The position numbers and the translations under genes are program-made. Positions 1-8,469 of a stretch of DNA of 64,000 nt are shown here, piece by piece. Below the pieces are notes generated by a model. That model was not told where the DNA came from and did no database searches. It saw only the letters and a list, made by a program, of their open reading frames with translations. Every line of letters begins with the position of its first letter. Position 1 is the first letter of the stretch. The DNA comes from Streptococcus sp. D7B5. Its GTDB lineage: Bacteria; Bacillota; Bacilli; Lactobacillales; Streptococcaceae. The stretch spans positions 186,001 through 250,000 of the forward strand of contig NZ_CP121467.1 of the NCBI RefSeq assembly GCF_029691405.1, read 5' to 3'.

Positions 1-986
1 GCTAATACTTGGTTCTCTGGACAGAGGTAACAGTCATAGAAGGCATCATAAACAAAATCACCGGGTCTTAAGTTCCCCCTTACTCCCTTAGGGCGGGTAT
101 AGGGGAAGACAGGGATAATGTTTCGCTGTAATAAATAATGGGCAATAGCTGGGATCTTATAGCCTGAGTCCGCAATAATGTAGCGTGGGGAGAAAGCTTC
201 TAACTTTGAAAAAAGGGCAGGGAAAGCCTGACTGTCGTGTACATTTCCTGCTTCAACACTATAAGCCAAGGCCCAACCATGCTTATCACACGCTACTTGG
301 GCAGAATAGGCAAATACTTCCTTGTGTTCCCCCTTGCGGAACCAACCACTCTCAGGATTTGTCCTTGAGATTTTCTTTTCCTTAGCCTCGCTTTCTTTTG
401 CGGGCTTTAAGGACTTTTTTTCGTGTTTTCTCCTATCTACATCAATCTCAACTTCCAATTGCTCATTCATAAATTTAGCTTGTTGGGCAACCATTTCCTT
501 ATGATACTTGTGACTGTTAGCTGCAGCTTTGATATGGGTACCATCCACAAATATTTCCGAAGGATCCATTAAACCAGCAAATAAAGCTTGATGGAGTACT
601 TGTAAAAATATCTCGGTAATCAGTTCTTTATCTTGAAAGCGACGACTGTAATTCTTTCCATATGTGGTAAAATGAGGCACCTTGTCATCCAAGCTTAGTC
701 CAAGAAACCAACGATAGGCTACGTTTACTTCAATGTCTTTAATGGTTTGGCGCATGGAGCGAATGCCATAAAAGCATTGAATCAAAGGAATTTTGACTAA
801 CATGACGGGATCGAGACTAGGACGACCATTATCTGGACTATAGGTATCTTCAACTAAGTCATAGATAAAGTCAAAATCAACCTCTGATTCCACTTGGCGA
901 AGAAAGTGATCTCTTGGGACCAATTCGTCTATCGTATAGAAGCCATATTGGCAGCGATGATAATCTGGTTTTTCTTTGTGAAACAT
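1..986 (-). CDS. IS1182-family transposase, 3' end outside window
   Basis: Open frame read leftward from ATG at 986 to the window edge (about 328 residues, no stop seen). It starts MFHKEKPDYHRCQYGFY, followed by a DUF772-like N-terminal domain (GRPSLDPVMLVKIPLIQCFYG, about residues 53-75). The DDE-type catalytic core includes IFVDGTHIKAAAN and YIIADSGY, as in IS1182-type enzymes. No frameshift or stop interrupts the visible part, so the element may be active. It points away from the neighbouring reductase operon and sits directly downstream of it. The right end of the element probably lies between about 990 and 1080, but target duplications cannot be judged because the other end is missing. 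Family assignment is from recognised motifs, not a search. Confidence 0.85.
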   Translation of the reverse strand, partial: MFHKEKPDYHRCQYGFYTIDELVPRDHFLRQVESEVDFDFIYDLVEDTYSPDNGRPSLDPVMLVKIPLIQCFYGIRSMRQTIKDIEVNVAYRWFLGLSLDDKVPHFTTYGKNYSRRFQDKELITEIFLQVLHQALFAGLMDPSEIFVDGTHIKAAANSHKYHKEMVAQQAKFMNEQLEVEIDVDRRKHEKKSLKPAKESEAKEKKISRTNPESGWFRKGEHKEVFAYSAQVACDKHGWALAYSVEAGNVHDSQAFPALFSKLEAFSPRYIIADSGYKIPAIAHYLLQRNIIPVFPYTRPKGVRGNLRPGDFVYDAFYDCYLCPENQVL

Positions 987-1030
987 AGTTAGCACCTCAC
1001 AACTTTTCTTACCTCTATGATACAACTTTA

Positions 1031-1075
1031 CAAAAAGAAAAGCCCTTAGAAAAGTGTCTTCTAAGGACTTTGTCT
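1031..1075 (-). terminator. Hairpin with T-tract near IS right end
   Basis: A 12-bp near-perfect inverted repeat (1040-1051 with 1059-1070, one mismatch) with a 7-nt loop. On the minus strand it is followed by a T-rich run. It would stop readthrough from the reductase operon into the transposase, or it may be part of the IS end. Confidence 0.5.
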
Positions 1076-1083
1076 TCAATCTG

Positions 1084-1107
1084 AAAGGAGCCATTTGGCT
1101 CCTTTTT
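1084..1107 (-). terminator. Terminator of the FMN reductase operon
   Basis: GGAGCC and GGCTCC arms flank a 4-nt ATTT loop just beyond the stop codon at 1114. The T-tract on the minus strand is short (TTT), so it is of moderate strength. Confidence 0.55.
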
Positions 1108-1113
1108 GGTTTC

Positions 1114-2358
1114 TTAGTTGCTTGCACCAGAAGTAGCGTCAGCGTCACCACCGTGGCCTCCAGCATCCCCTGAATCAGAAGCGCCGGAAGTAGCATCGGC
1201 GTCTCCATGACCTCCAGCAGCAGGAGCAAATGGTCCGCTACCACCTACCAAACGTTGACCCGTTTCTTTTAGGTACCAGTCAAGCCATGGTTGGAAGTTA
1301 AAGACGATTTCATTGATACCAGCGTATGATCCATCAGGATAGTACATTGCTTGGTAGTTGTGAGTGTTGATGACACCTGCAGGAGAACCTGGAACGATAG
1401 TACGAACGTATTCTTGGTTTCCGTTGCGAAGTGTTCCGATAACCCACTCTACGTTCTTCATACGTGCTGGTGGAAGAGAACCATGAACAGTCGACATACG
1501 GCTACCTGATTGAGGTGGTACACGTTTAGCAAACATGGTGTCTGGATCTTGGTGAGCGTTGTTGTAGTAGAGGAATTGGTTGTTGTCGTCAGCGTATGTC
1601 AATTCAAATGGCATAGCTTTCAAGAACATATCAATTTGGTTAACTGTCAGGATACCGTGGTCCAATTTGACATAGGTATCACCAGAAACAGCGCCAGTGA
1701 TTGCTGCAACTTTTTCTACCCATTCTGGATCGTCAGGATCAACTTCTGTAATGGTTGTTGCAATTGGTTTTCCACAATCCAAGTCTTCTGGTTCGATTGG
1801 TTTTGGTTTTTTCAATTTCGAAACGACTCCTACGTATTTTACAAAGTTATCTAAGCAAGTTTCAAGGAATTTAACAGTTCCTTCGTTGGTGATGTTTCCA
1901 TTGTTATCAAAAGCTTCTTTAGCTTTACCAAGAAGGAATTCGTTACCTGGAAGCGTGTAGGCATTGACACCTGGAGCGTCAAGGATTTTACGAAGGTGAA
2001 CTTGGGCACGTGATGTTCCTTGGTCATAGTATGATGCACCCACAATCATAACAGGCTTGTTTTCAAATGGATGAACTTCGTATGAAAGCCATTCAAGTAC
2101 AGATTTGAGTGAAGCTGAGATAGTGTGGTTGTGCTCAGGAGTTGCGATAATGACACCATCAGCACGTGTAATCTTGTTATACAAGAAGCGCAATTGGAAG
2201 CTTTCGTCCCATTTTTCGTCTTGGTTAAACATTGGAACTTCGTCGATTTCAAGGACTTCTAATTCAAATTTGAATTTGAAATTGCGACGGATAAATTCCA
2301 AGAGTTTGCGGTTATATGATTGATCGTAGTTTGATCCAACAAGTCCAACAAATTTCAT
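1114..2358 (-). CDS. NADPH-dependent FMN reductase-PAS protein with tandem flavinylation tail
   Basis: 414 aa, cytosolic (no signal peptide). Residues 1 to about 180 form an NADPH-dependent FMN reductase flavodoxin-like fold, with phosphate loop GSNYDQSYNRKLLEF and TPEHNHTISASLKSVLEWL. Residues about 230-350 resemble the PAS domain of DUF438-type proteins (DHGILTVNQID, MPFELTYADDNNQFLYYNN). The tail (about 375-414) is Gly/Ala/His/Asp-rich and holds two copies of DADATSGAS (386-394 and 405-413). Each contains D-x-x-S-G-A-S, the pattern that ApbE transferases use to attach FMN covalently to the last Ser/Thr. The gene is third in an operon with apbE (3000-3962) and a smaller reductase (2376-2981). 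I infer a multi-flavin electron-transfer protein; the substrate is unknown. Fold and motif are read from the sequence; covalent flavin is a prediction. Confidence 0.8.
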   Translation of the reverse strand: MKFVGLVGSNYDQSYNRKLLEFIRRNFKFKFELEVLEIDEVPMFNQDEKWDESFQLRFLYNKITRADGVIIATPEHNHTISASLKSVLEWLSYEVHPFENKPVMIVGASYYDQGTSRAQVHLRKILDAPGVNAYTLPGNEFLLGKAKEAFDNNGNITNEGTVKFLETCLDNFVKYVGVVSKLKKPKPIEPEDLDCGKPIATTITEVDPDDPEWVEKVAAITGAVSGDTYVKLDHGILTVNQIDMFLKAMPFELTYADDNNQFLYYNNAHQDPDTMFAKRVPPQSGSRMSTVHGSLPPARMKNVEWVIGTLRNGNQEYVRTIVPGSPAGVINTHNYQAMYYPDGSYAGINEIVFNFQPWLDWYLKETGQRLVGGSGPFAPAAGGHGDADATSGASDSGDAGGHGGDADATSGASN

Positions 2359-2375
2359 TCTTTCGGTCTCCTATC

Positions 2376-2981
2376 TTACAAATTTTCCCAGTCAAATTCT
2401 TCTGCATCTTTGCGAAGCAATTCTTGTGCATTGCGCAATTTCTCAGTAATCTTCACGAAGATACGGAAGTCATCAAAGATGGCATCCAATTTCTTGATGA
2501 CATCAAGGTCAACCAAGTCACCACTTGGGTTAAATGCTTGAAGAGAGTGTGAAAGCAAGAATTCATCTGGAAGAACATTTGCCTTGATTTCAGGAGCATT
2601 CAAGATTTGACGAAGTTGCAATTGGGCACGAGATGAACCAAGTGTACCGTAAGAAGCACCAGTGATCATGATTGGTTTGTTCAAAAGTGGGTAGATACCG
2701 TAAGATAGCCAAGCAAGAGCGCTCATCAATACCGCAGGGATAGAGTGGTCGTACTCAGGAGTACCGATAATCACACCATCAGCCTCTTCAATTTTAGCTG
2801 CAATCTCAAGAATTTCAGCTGGAAGTTGCTTATCTGCTGGTTTGTTGAAAACAGGGATATCCTTGATTTCAACGAGTTCAATTTCAGCTTTATCAGCAAA
2901 GTGTTTTTGCATGTATTGGAGCAATTGGCGGTTTGTAGAACGTTTAGAGTTCGTTCCAACAATGGCAATAAGTTTTAGCAT
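2376..2981 (-). CDS. NADPH-dependent FMN reductase family protein
   Basis: 201 aa, single flavodoxin-like domain. The FMN phosphate-binding loop is GTNSKRSTNRQLLQYM at residues 8-23. TPEYDHSIPAVLMSALAWL (about 93-112) is the characteristic active-site stretch of the family. It lacks the PAS domain and glycine-rich tail of its paralogue at 1114-2358, with which it shares order and spacing (18 bp downstream of apbE, 17 bp upstream of the paralogue). Likely role: NAD(P)H-dependent reduction of FMN, quinone or a flavoprotein partner. The best inference from context is that it passes electrons to the covalent flavin of the downstream protein. Confidence 0.85.
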   Translation of the reverse strand: MLKLIAIVGTNSKRSTNRQLLQYMQKHFADKAEIELVEIKDIPVFNKPADKQLPAEILEIAAKIEEADGVIIGTPEYDHSIPAVLMSALAWLSYGIYPLLNKPIMITGASYGTLGSSRAQLQLRQILNAPEIKANVLPDEFLLSHSLQAFNPSGDLVDLDVIKKLDAIFDDFRIFVKITEKLRNAQELLRKDAEEFDWENL

Positions 2982-2999
2982 GAGATTTCCTTTCTCTTT

Positions 3000-3962
3000 T
3001 TACATGATACAATTTTGAAGGCCTGAAGAACATGCAAGGCGTCCCTCTTTGTCGATGAGGATGGCTTCAATACCATCTATACTTTCGACTTGCCAGAGGA
3101 TAGAAGCGCTTCGTTCTCCGAAAAGGCGCGTTGTCCAAATCTCACCATCAACGGATTTATCAGAGACAATCGTTAGGCTAGCAAGATCGGTTTCGACAGG
3201 GAATCCTGTCTCACTATCAAAGATATGGTGATAGTCTTTTCCATCTACTGTCAGGTGGCGTTCATAGATACCTGAAGTGACAACGGATTTGTTAGAAGCA
3301 GGGATAGTTAGGAGATGATTGCCACGAGGATTTTGCGGATCTTGAATCCCAATCTGCCAGGCATTCCCTTCTTTGGCTTGGTTATTCCCGATGGTGAGGA
3401 TATTTCCTCCGAGATTGATCAAGGCAGAGGTGACACCGTGTTCTTTCAAATACTGGGCAACCTTATCTGCACTATAGCCCTTAGCTAAACAACCTAAATC
3501 AAGCTTCATTCCTTTCTTCTCTAAAAAGACAGTAGAGCTAGTCGGATCCAACTTGATAAAATGCGGGTCAACTAGAGATAAGACAGCTTCGATTTCTTTA
3601 GAGTCTGGAAGCCGTGCATCTGCAAATCCGATTCGCCAGGTTTGAATCAAGGGACCAATACTGATATTTAGATGGCTAGACGGAGCTAGGCTATGCTCCA
3701 GTCCAAGAGCAATCAGTTCAAACAGGTCAGGATGAACCTTAACAGGTTTGATTCCAGCCTGGTAGTTGATTTCCATCAGTTCGGATTCTTGACTGTTGGC
3801 GTTAAAGCGGTATTCGAGTTCCTTGAGCAAATCAAAGGCTCCTTGAAGTAGGCAATCAGCCTGTTCATCTACTAATGAAATCGTGATAGTTGTTCCCATT
3901 AGCCGTTCAGAACGTGAATGAAGAGGCAAGCTACCAGCTCCTTTCTCTTTATAGGAAATCAT
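3000..3962 (-). CDS. apbE: ApbE-type FAD:protein FMN transferase, apparently cytosolic
   Basis: 320 aa. ApbE proteins move FMN from FAD onto a Thr/Ser of a target flavoprotein using Mg2+. Family marks seen: [11 protein letters not shown] near residue 21, the G-P-L-I-Q-T-W segment, [20 protein letters not shown] (about 172-191, the flavin-binding KxDxGgiaKGya signature), [12 protein letters not shown], and [13 protein letters not shown] (the HI-DP-TG equivalent). There is no signal peptide or lipobox, unlike the exported ApbE lipoproteins, so the target should be intracellular. First gene of the leftward operon. Its probable target, with two flavinylation motifs, is encoded two genes downstream. 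The upstream promoter carries a cre site. Confidence 0.88.
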   Translation of the reverse strand: MISYKEKGAGSLPLHSRSERLMGTTITISLVDEQADCLLQGAFDLLKELEYRFNANSQESELMEINYQAGIKPVKVHPDLFELIALGLEHSLAPSSHLNISIGPLIQTWRIGFADARLPDSKEIEAVLSLVDPHFIKLDPTSSTVFLEKKGMKLDLGCLAKGYSADKVAQYLKEHGVTSALINLGGNILTIGNNQAKEGNAWQIGIQDPQNPRGNHLLTIPASNKSVVTSGIYERHLTVDGKDYHHIFDSETGFPVETDLASLTIVSDKSVDGEIWTTRLFGERSASILWQVESIDGIEAILIDKEGRLACSSGLQNCIM

Positions 3963-4019
3963 TCAATATAAGGTCGTTAAAGAAAAATTAAACCCCTTAC
4001 ATTTTCTTTCCATGTATCT

Positions 4020-4048
4020 AGCATATCATAAAGTCAGCGTTTTCACAA
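4020..4048 (-). promoter_or_regulatory. apbE operon promoter with cre site in the spacer
   Basis: On the minus strand: -35 TTGTGA (4043-4048), 17-bp spacer, -10 TATGCT (4020-4025). The spacer and -35 contain TGAAAACGCTGACT (4032-4045), one mismatch from the CcpA cre consensus TGWAARCGYTWWCW. CcpA binding here should repress. Confidence 0.6.
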
Positions 4049-4169
4049 ATGAATTTTGACAAAAAGTCAAGAAATATGCTCAAAACTAATATGAAATCGA
4101 TAGAAAAATTGGATTTATCAATGTTAAGTGTATTTTTTTCTGAAAAAAAGAGAATTCTGAGCAAATATC

Positions 4170-4198
4170 TTGTAAACGCTAACAGTAAATGATATACT
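4170..4198 (+). promoter_or_regulatory. nox promoter with cre site
   Basis: -35 TTGTAA (4170-4175), 17-bp spacer, -10 TATACT (4193-4198). TGTAAACGCTAACA (4171-4184) is a full match to the cre consensus and overlaps the -35 and spacer, a repressing position for CcpA. Confidence 0.7.
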
Positions 4199-4236
4199 AG
4201 AAAGGTAAATCAAAAATTAAAGGTAGGAATTTTTCT

Positions 4237-5616
4237 ATGAGTAAAATCGTTGTAGTTGGTGCTAACCACGCTGGTACAGCTTGTATTAATACCATGTTGG
4301 ACAACTTCGGACATGAGAACGAAATCGTAGTGTTTGACCAAAACTCAAATATTTCATTCCTTGGTTGTGGAATGGCGCTTTGGATCGGGGAACAAATTGA
4401 TGGCCCAGAAGGTCTCTTCTACTCTGATAAAGAAAAATTGGAAGCAAAAGGTGCTAAAGTTTACATGAACTCACCAGTCCTTTCAATTGACTACGATAAC
4501 AAAGTTGTGACTGCAGAAGTTGAAGGAAAAGAGCACAAAGAGTCTTATGATAAATTGATCTTTGCAACTGGTTCAACTCCAATCTTGCCTCCAATCGAAG
4601 GTGTTGAAATCGTTAAGGGTAACCGCGAATTCAAAGCGACTCTTGAAAATGTACAATTTGTTAAATTGTACCAAAACGCTGAAGAAGTTATTGAAAAACT
4701 TGAAGACAAGAGCAAACACCTTGAGCGCATTGCCGTTGTTGGTGGTGGTTACATTGGTGTAGAACTTGCCGAAGCTTTCGAGCGTCTTGGAAAAGAAGTA
4801 GTGCTTGTCGATATCGTAGACACTGTCTTGAACGGCTACTATGACAAAGACTTTACTCAAATGATGGCGAAGAACTTGGAAGACCACAACATCCGCTTGG
4901 CTCTTGGTCAAACAGTTAAAGCCATCCAAGGTGATGGAAAAGTTGAACGCTTGGTAACAGACAAAGAAACATTTGATGTGGATATGGTGGTTCTTGCTGT
5001 TGGTTTCCGTCCAAACACAGCTCTTGCTGACGGTAAGATTGAACTCTTCCGTAACGGTGCCTTCCTTGTAGATAAGAAACAAGAAACATCTATCCCAGGT
5101 GTATACGCTGTTGGTGACTGTGCAACTGTTTATGACAATGCACGTAAAGATACAAGCTACATCGCTCTTGCGTCTAACGCTGTACGTACTGGTATCGTTG
5201 GTGCTTATAACGCTTGTGGACATGAATTGGAAGGAATCGGAGTTCAAGGATCAAACGGTATCTCTATCTACGGTCTTCACATGGTTTCGACTGGTTTGAC
5301 TCTTGAAAAAGCCAAAGCTGCAGGCTATAATGCAACTGAAACTGGCTTTAACGATCTTCAAAAACCAGAATTTATCAAACATGACAACCACGAAGTTGCC
5401 ATCAAGATTGTCTTTGACAAAGACAGCCGCGAAATTCTTGGCGCTCAAATGGTTTCACACGATTCTGCTATCAGCATGGGAATTCATATGTTCTCACTTG
5501 CTATCCAAGAACATGTGACAATTGATAAATTGGCATTGACAGACCTATTCTTCTTGCCACACTTTAACAAACCATACAACTACATCACAATGGCTGCACT
5601 TACAGCTGAAAAATAA
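4237..5616 (+). CDS. nox: H2O-forming NADH oxidase
   Basis: 459 aa. Reduces O2 to water with NADH and so regenerates NAD+ in a respiration-deficient fermenter. N-terminal FAD dinucleotide fold [13 protein letters not shown] (4-16). The single redox-active cysteine lies in [10 protein letters not shown] at C44, as in streptococcal Nox and NADH peroxidase-type enzymes. A second dinucleotide fold for NADH is [15 protein letters not shown] (about 164-178). The FAD-closing motif is [13 protein letters not shown]. Full length for the family. Single-gene unit with its own cre-overlapped promoter and terminator, divergent from the apbE flavin operon. Confidence 0.96.
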   Translation: MSKIVVVGANHAGTACINTMLDNFGHENEIVVFDQNSNISFLGCGMALWIGEQIDGPEGLFYSDKEKLEAKGAKVYMNSPVLSIDYDNKVVTAEVEGKEHKESYDKLIFATGSTPILPPIEGVEIVKGNREFKATLENVQFVKLYQNAEEVIEKLEDKSKHLERIAVVGGGYIGVELAEAFERLGKEVVLVDIVDTVLNGYYDKDFTQMMAKNLEDHNIRLALGQTVKAIQGDGKVERLVTDKETFDVDMVVLAVGFRPNTALADGKIELFRNGAFLVDKKQETSIPGVYAVGDCATVYDNARKDTSYIALASNAVRTGIVGAYNACGHELEGIGVQGSNGISIYGLHMVSTGLTLEKAKAAGYNATETGFNDLQKPEFIKHDNHEVAIKIVFDKDSREILGAQMVSHDSAISMGIHMFSLAIQEHVTIDKLALTDLFFLPHFNKPYNYITMAALTAEK

Positions 5617-5625
5617 AAAATGATG

Positions 5626-5663
5626 AGCTATCTGGCCTTAACTGAAGGTCAGATAGTTTTTTC
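5626..5663 (+). terminator. nox terminator
   Basis: Twelve-base arms (AGCTATCTGGCC against GGTCAGATAGTT) followed by a run of T, just after the nox stop. Confidence 0.85.
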
Positions 5664-5699
5664 TTATTCCTGTACCCATACAATTATCCTTTTTTTATC

Positions 5700-5728
5700 T
5701 TGTACTTCATTCTAATCTGGCTTAAAAT
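5700..5728 (+). promoter_or_regulatory. pdxST promoter
   Basis: TTGTAC (5700-5705), 17-bp spacer, TAAAAT (5723-5728), about 40 bp before pdxS. No obvious PdxR site recognised. Confidence 0.5.
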
Positions 5729-5767
5729 GAAATGGTAGCTACCAATACAAATGATGAGGATTAAGAA

Positions 5768-6643
5768 ATGACTGAAAATCGTTATGAACTAAATAAAAAC
5801 TTGGCACAGATGCTCAAAGGTGGGGTTATCATGGACGTTCAGAACCCTGAACAGGCTCGTATCGCAGAGGCTGCTGGTGCGGCTGCTGTTATGGCCTTGG
5901 AGCGGATTCCAGCTGATATTCGTGCAGCTGGTGGAGTTTCTCGTATGAGTGATCCAAAGATGATTAAGGAAATCCAAGAAGCGGTCAGTATTCCAGTGAT
6001 GGCCAAGGTCAGAATTGGGCATTTTGTTGAAGCTCAGATTTTAGAGGCTATTGAGATTGACTATATCGATGAGAGTGAAGTGCTGTCTCCAGCAGACGAT
6101 CGTTTCCATGTAGATAAGAAGGAATTCCAAGTTCCTTTTGTCTGTGGAGCTAAGGATTTGGGTGAAGCCTTGCGTCGTATCGCTGAGGGAGCTTCCATGA
6201 TTCGGACAAAAGGAGAACCCGGTACAGGTGACATCGTTCAAGCCGTTCGTCATATGCGCATGATGAATCAAGAAATACGCCGTATTCAAAATCTTCGCAA
6301 AGATGAACTTTATGTGGCTGCCAAGGACTTGCAAGTCCCTGTAGAATTGGTCCAATACGTTCATGAACATGGAAAATTGCCAGTTGTAAACTTCGCAGCT
6401 GGAGGTGTTGCAACACCAGCAGATGCTGCGCTGATGATGCAATTGGGGGCAGAGGGTGTCTTTGTTGGTTCAGGTATTTTCAAATCAGGAGACCCTGTTA
6501 AACGAGCAAGTGCTATTGTCAAAGCGGTAACCAACTATCATAATCCTCAAATTCTAGCACAAATCTCTGAAGATCTAGGGGAAGCCATGGTTGGAATTAA
6601 TGAGAATGAAATTCAAATTCTCATGGCTGAGCGAGGAAAATAG
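5768..6643 (+). CDS. pdxS: Pyridoxal 5'-phosphate synthase subunit PdxS
   Basis: 291 aa TIM-barrel synthase subunit. With PdxT it makes PLP from ribose 5-phosphate, glyceraldehyde 3-phosphate and glutamine-derived ammonia. Family blocks seen: [52 protein letters not shown] (K80 is the imine-forming lysine position), [19 protein letters not shown] and [11 protein letters not shown]. Full length. Its TAG stop is followed at once by the ATG of pdxT, so the two are translationally coupled, fitting the 12:12 complex. Confidence 0.97.
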   Translation: MTENRYELNKNLAQMLKGGVIMDVQNPEQARIAEAAGAAAVMALERIPADIRAAGGVSRMSDPKMIKEIQEAVSIPVMAKVRIGHFVEAQILEAIEIDYIDESEVLSPADDRFHVDKKEFQVPFVCGAKDLGEALRRIAEGASMIRTKGEPGTGDIVQAVRHMRMMNQEIRRIQNLRKDELYVAAKDLQVPVELVQYVHEHGKLPVVNFAAGGVATPADAALMMQLGAEGVFVGSGIFKSGDPVKRASAIVKAVTNYHNPQILAQISEDLGEAMVGINENEIQILMAERGK

Positions 6644-7225
6644 ATGAAAATCGGAATATTAGCCTTGCAAGGCGCCTTTGCAGAACATGCAAAAGTGCTA
6701 GATAAACTAGGAGTCGCTAGTGTCCAAATCAGAAATTTAGAGGATTTTCAACAATATCAGAGTGACTTGTCCGGTTTGATTTTGCCTGGTGGAGAATCTA
6801 CAACCATGGGCAAACTCTTGCGTGACCAGAACATGTTGATTCCTCTAAGAGGAGCTATTCTCAATGGCTTACCAGTCTTTGGAACTTGTGCGGGCTTAAT
6901 CTTGCTAGCTAAGGAAATTACTTCTCAGGAAGAAAGTCATCTAGCGACTATGGATATAGTGGTTGAGCGCAATGCTTATGGGCGCCAACTAGGAAGCTTC
7001 TATACAGAAGCAGAATGTAAGGGAGTTGGTCAGATTCCCATGACCTTTATCCGTGGTCCGATTATCAGCAGTGTTGGAGAGGGCGTAGAAATTCTAGCAA
7101 CAGTTGATGATCAAATCGTTGCAGCCAAAGAAAAAAATATGCTGGTAACTTCTTTTCATCCAGAATTGACAGATGATGCTCGCTTGCACCAGTATTTTAT
7201 CAATATGTGTAAAGAAAAAAGTTGA
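6644..7225 (+). CDS. pdxT: Pyridoxal 5'-phosphate synthase glutaminase subunit PdxT
   Basis: 193 aa class-I glutamine amidotransferase supplying ammonia to PdxS. Oxyanion region [14 protein letters not shown] (about 48-60). Nucleophile C82 in [12 protein letters not shown]. The catalytic His-Glu pair is in [10 protein letters not shown] (about 169-178). Starts directly on the pdxS stop codon. Its own stop lies inside the following terminator hairpin. Confidence 0.97.
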   Translation: MKIGILALQGAFAEHAKVLDKLGVASVQIRNLEDFQQYQSDLSGLILPGGESTTMGKLLRDQNMLIPLRGAILNGLPVFGTCAGLILLAKEITSQEESHLATMDIVVERNAYGRQLGSFYTEAECKGVGQIPMTFIRGPIISSVGEGVEILATVDDQIVAAKEKNMLVTSFHPELTDDARLHQYFINMCKEKS

Positions 7226-7246
7226 GAAAAGATTCTCAACTTTTTT
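7215..7246. terminator. Bidirectional terminator between pdxT and hemolysin III gene
   Basis: GTTGAGAA and TTCTCAAC arms (7221-7228, 7233-7240) flanked by A6 and T6 runs. It serves both convergent genes and contains the pdxT stop codon. Confidence 0.9.
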
Positions 7247-7892
7247 ACATGTAATAAACAATCGCGATATATTGAAGTGCAGAGGCTGCTAGGATAAAGA
7301 GATGCCAAATCATGTGGAAATAAGGTTTTTTCTTAGCGTAAAATCCAGCTCCAACTGTATAACAGAGCCCACCAGTTACCATGAGACTCCAGAAAATTGG
7401 CGTTGTTTGACTGATAATGGCAGGAATGATAGCCAGAACCAACCAGCCCATGATCAAATAAAGAGCAAGGCTGAATTTCTCATTGACCTTTTTAGCAAAG
7501 ATTTTATAGAGGATGCCAAAGATGGTCGTTCCCCACTGAATGGCAATGATCAGATAGCCAAACCAGTTATTCATCAAAGTCAATACGACCGGCGTATAAG
7601 AGCCTGCGATAGCCACGTAAATCATAGAATGGTCGATGATTCGCAAGACGTATTTGTGGGTTGAACCATAGGCCATAGAGTGGTAAATAGTTGACGAGAG
7701 GAACATGAGAAAGAGACTGATAACAAAGATAGAAACGCCAAAAGATGATAAAAATCCATGTGCTTCATAACTATAGGTGGATGAAATGGGGAGTAGGATG
7801 AGCATGATAACGGCACCAACAGCATGGGTCACACTATTAGCAATTTCCTCTCCAAAACTGAGCTTTTTACTGAGTTTTAGACTGGTATTCAT
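7245..7892 (-). CDS. Hemolysin III / PAQR-family membrane protein
   Basis: 215 aa, about seven membrane segments. PAQR metal-site marks: SSTIYHSMAYGS (about 65-76), DHSMIYVAIAGSYTP (the conserved D-H-S...G-S-Y-T-P block) and HMIWHLFILAAS near the C-terminus (HxxxH). In bacteria these proteins are called hemolysin III/YqfA; their real function is unsettled (membrane homeostasis or a hydrolase related to adiponectin receptors). The start overlaps the end of the DUF1836 gene by 4 bp, so the two are translated together. Confidence 0.9.
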   Translation of the reverse strand: MNTSLKLSKKLSFGEEIANSVTHAVGAVIMLILLPISSTYSYEAHGFLSSFGVSIFVISLFLMFLSSTIYHSMAYGSTHKYVLRIIDHSMIYVAIAGSYTPVVLTLMNNWFGYLIIAIQWGTTIFGILYKIFAKKVNEKFSLALYLIMGWLVLAIIPAIISQTTPIFWSLMVTGGLCYTVGAGFYAKKKPYFHMIWHLFILAASALQYIAIVYYM

Positions 7893-8341
7893 TGGATTTC
7901 CTCCTCTTCTTTGATAAGGATTAAGTCTAGAGTTTGATGATAGAGTTTAACCGTTTGACAGCTAGTTTGGATAATAGGATTTTCTGGATCAATCCCATGG
8001 TTCATGTAGTCTACAAAAGCGTCGTAGAGCTGGTCTGAGCTCGCTTGAGTTTGCAGAGTATTCAGTGTTTGAGCGATTTCTTGGATCGAAAAGACAGACT
8101 TTAGAGTGGTGATGGCAATCAAACGTGCAATCTGTTTGCGTTGGTATTTTTTCTTGTCTGGCTTTGTCAGGTAACCATGTTTGACATAGTTATTGACCAT
8201 GGATGCTGTTAGTCCCTTGTCTTTATCTGGAGAGATAGGGGCACAGACTTGATTGACATAAAGTAAAACCTGATCCAGATAGAGGTCAATGTTCGGAATA
8301 TCTTCCCATTTTGGGTAGGAAAAGTTAGAATTCATTTCCAA
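7889..8341 (-). CDS. DUF1836 family putative regulator
   Basis: 150 aa, soluble. The segment GLTASMVNNYVKHGYLTKPDKKKYQRKQIARLIAITTLKSVFSIQEI (about 43-90) is the DUF1836 core and looks like a MerR-type helix-turn-helix (variable N-terminal helices, wing-like KPDKKKY). Preceded by a strong promoter with a palindrome at the start of transcription, which suggests autoregulation. Cotranscribed with the hemolysin III gene. Ligand unknown. Confidence 0.8.
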   Translation of the reverse strand: MEMNSNFSYPKWEDIPNIDLYLDQVLLYVNQVCAPISPDKDKGLTASMVNNYVKHGYLTKPDKKKYQRKQIARLIAITTLKSVFSIQEIAQTLNTLQTQASSDQLYDAFVDYMNHGIDPENPIIQTSCQTVKLYHQTLDLILIKEEEEIQ

Positions 8342-8350
8342 CTCCTTTTT

Positions 8351-8398
8351 ATCTAGTTTTGATAACTAGATTATAAAATAATAAAAAACAAAAGTCAA
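8351..8398 (-). promoter_or_regulatory. DUF1836 promoter with overlapping palindromic operator
   Basis: Minus strand: TTGACT (8393-8398), 17-bp spacer, TATAAT (8370-8375), close to consensus. Immediately downstream and overlapping the -10 is a 21-bp dyad, ATCTAGTT-5 nt-AACTAGAT on the plus strand (8351-8371 region). A related AACTAGTT lies at about 8450 upstream of the divergent GNAT gene. Confidence 0.6.
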
Positions 8399-8469
8399 GT
8401 TTCAACTGCTTGTAGAAAGCTTTAAATTATGCTATGATGAGAGAAACTAGTTAGAAATGAGGGGAAAAG

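Noticed and set aside
4573..5247. 224-codon frame antisense to nox
   Set aside because: Shadow of a highly biased gene; composition and lack of motifs show it is not coding.
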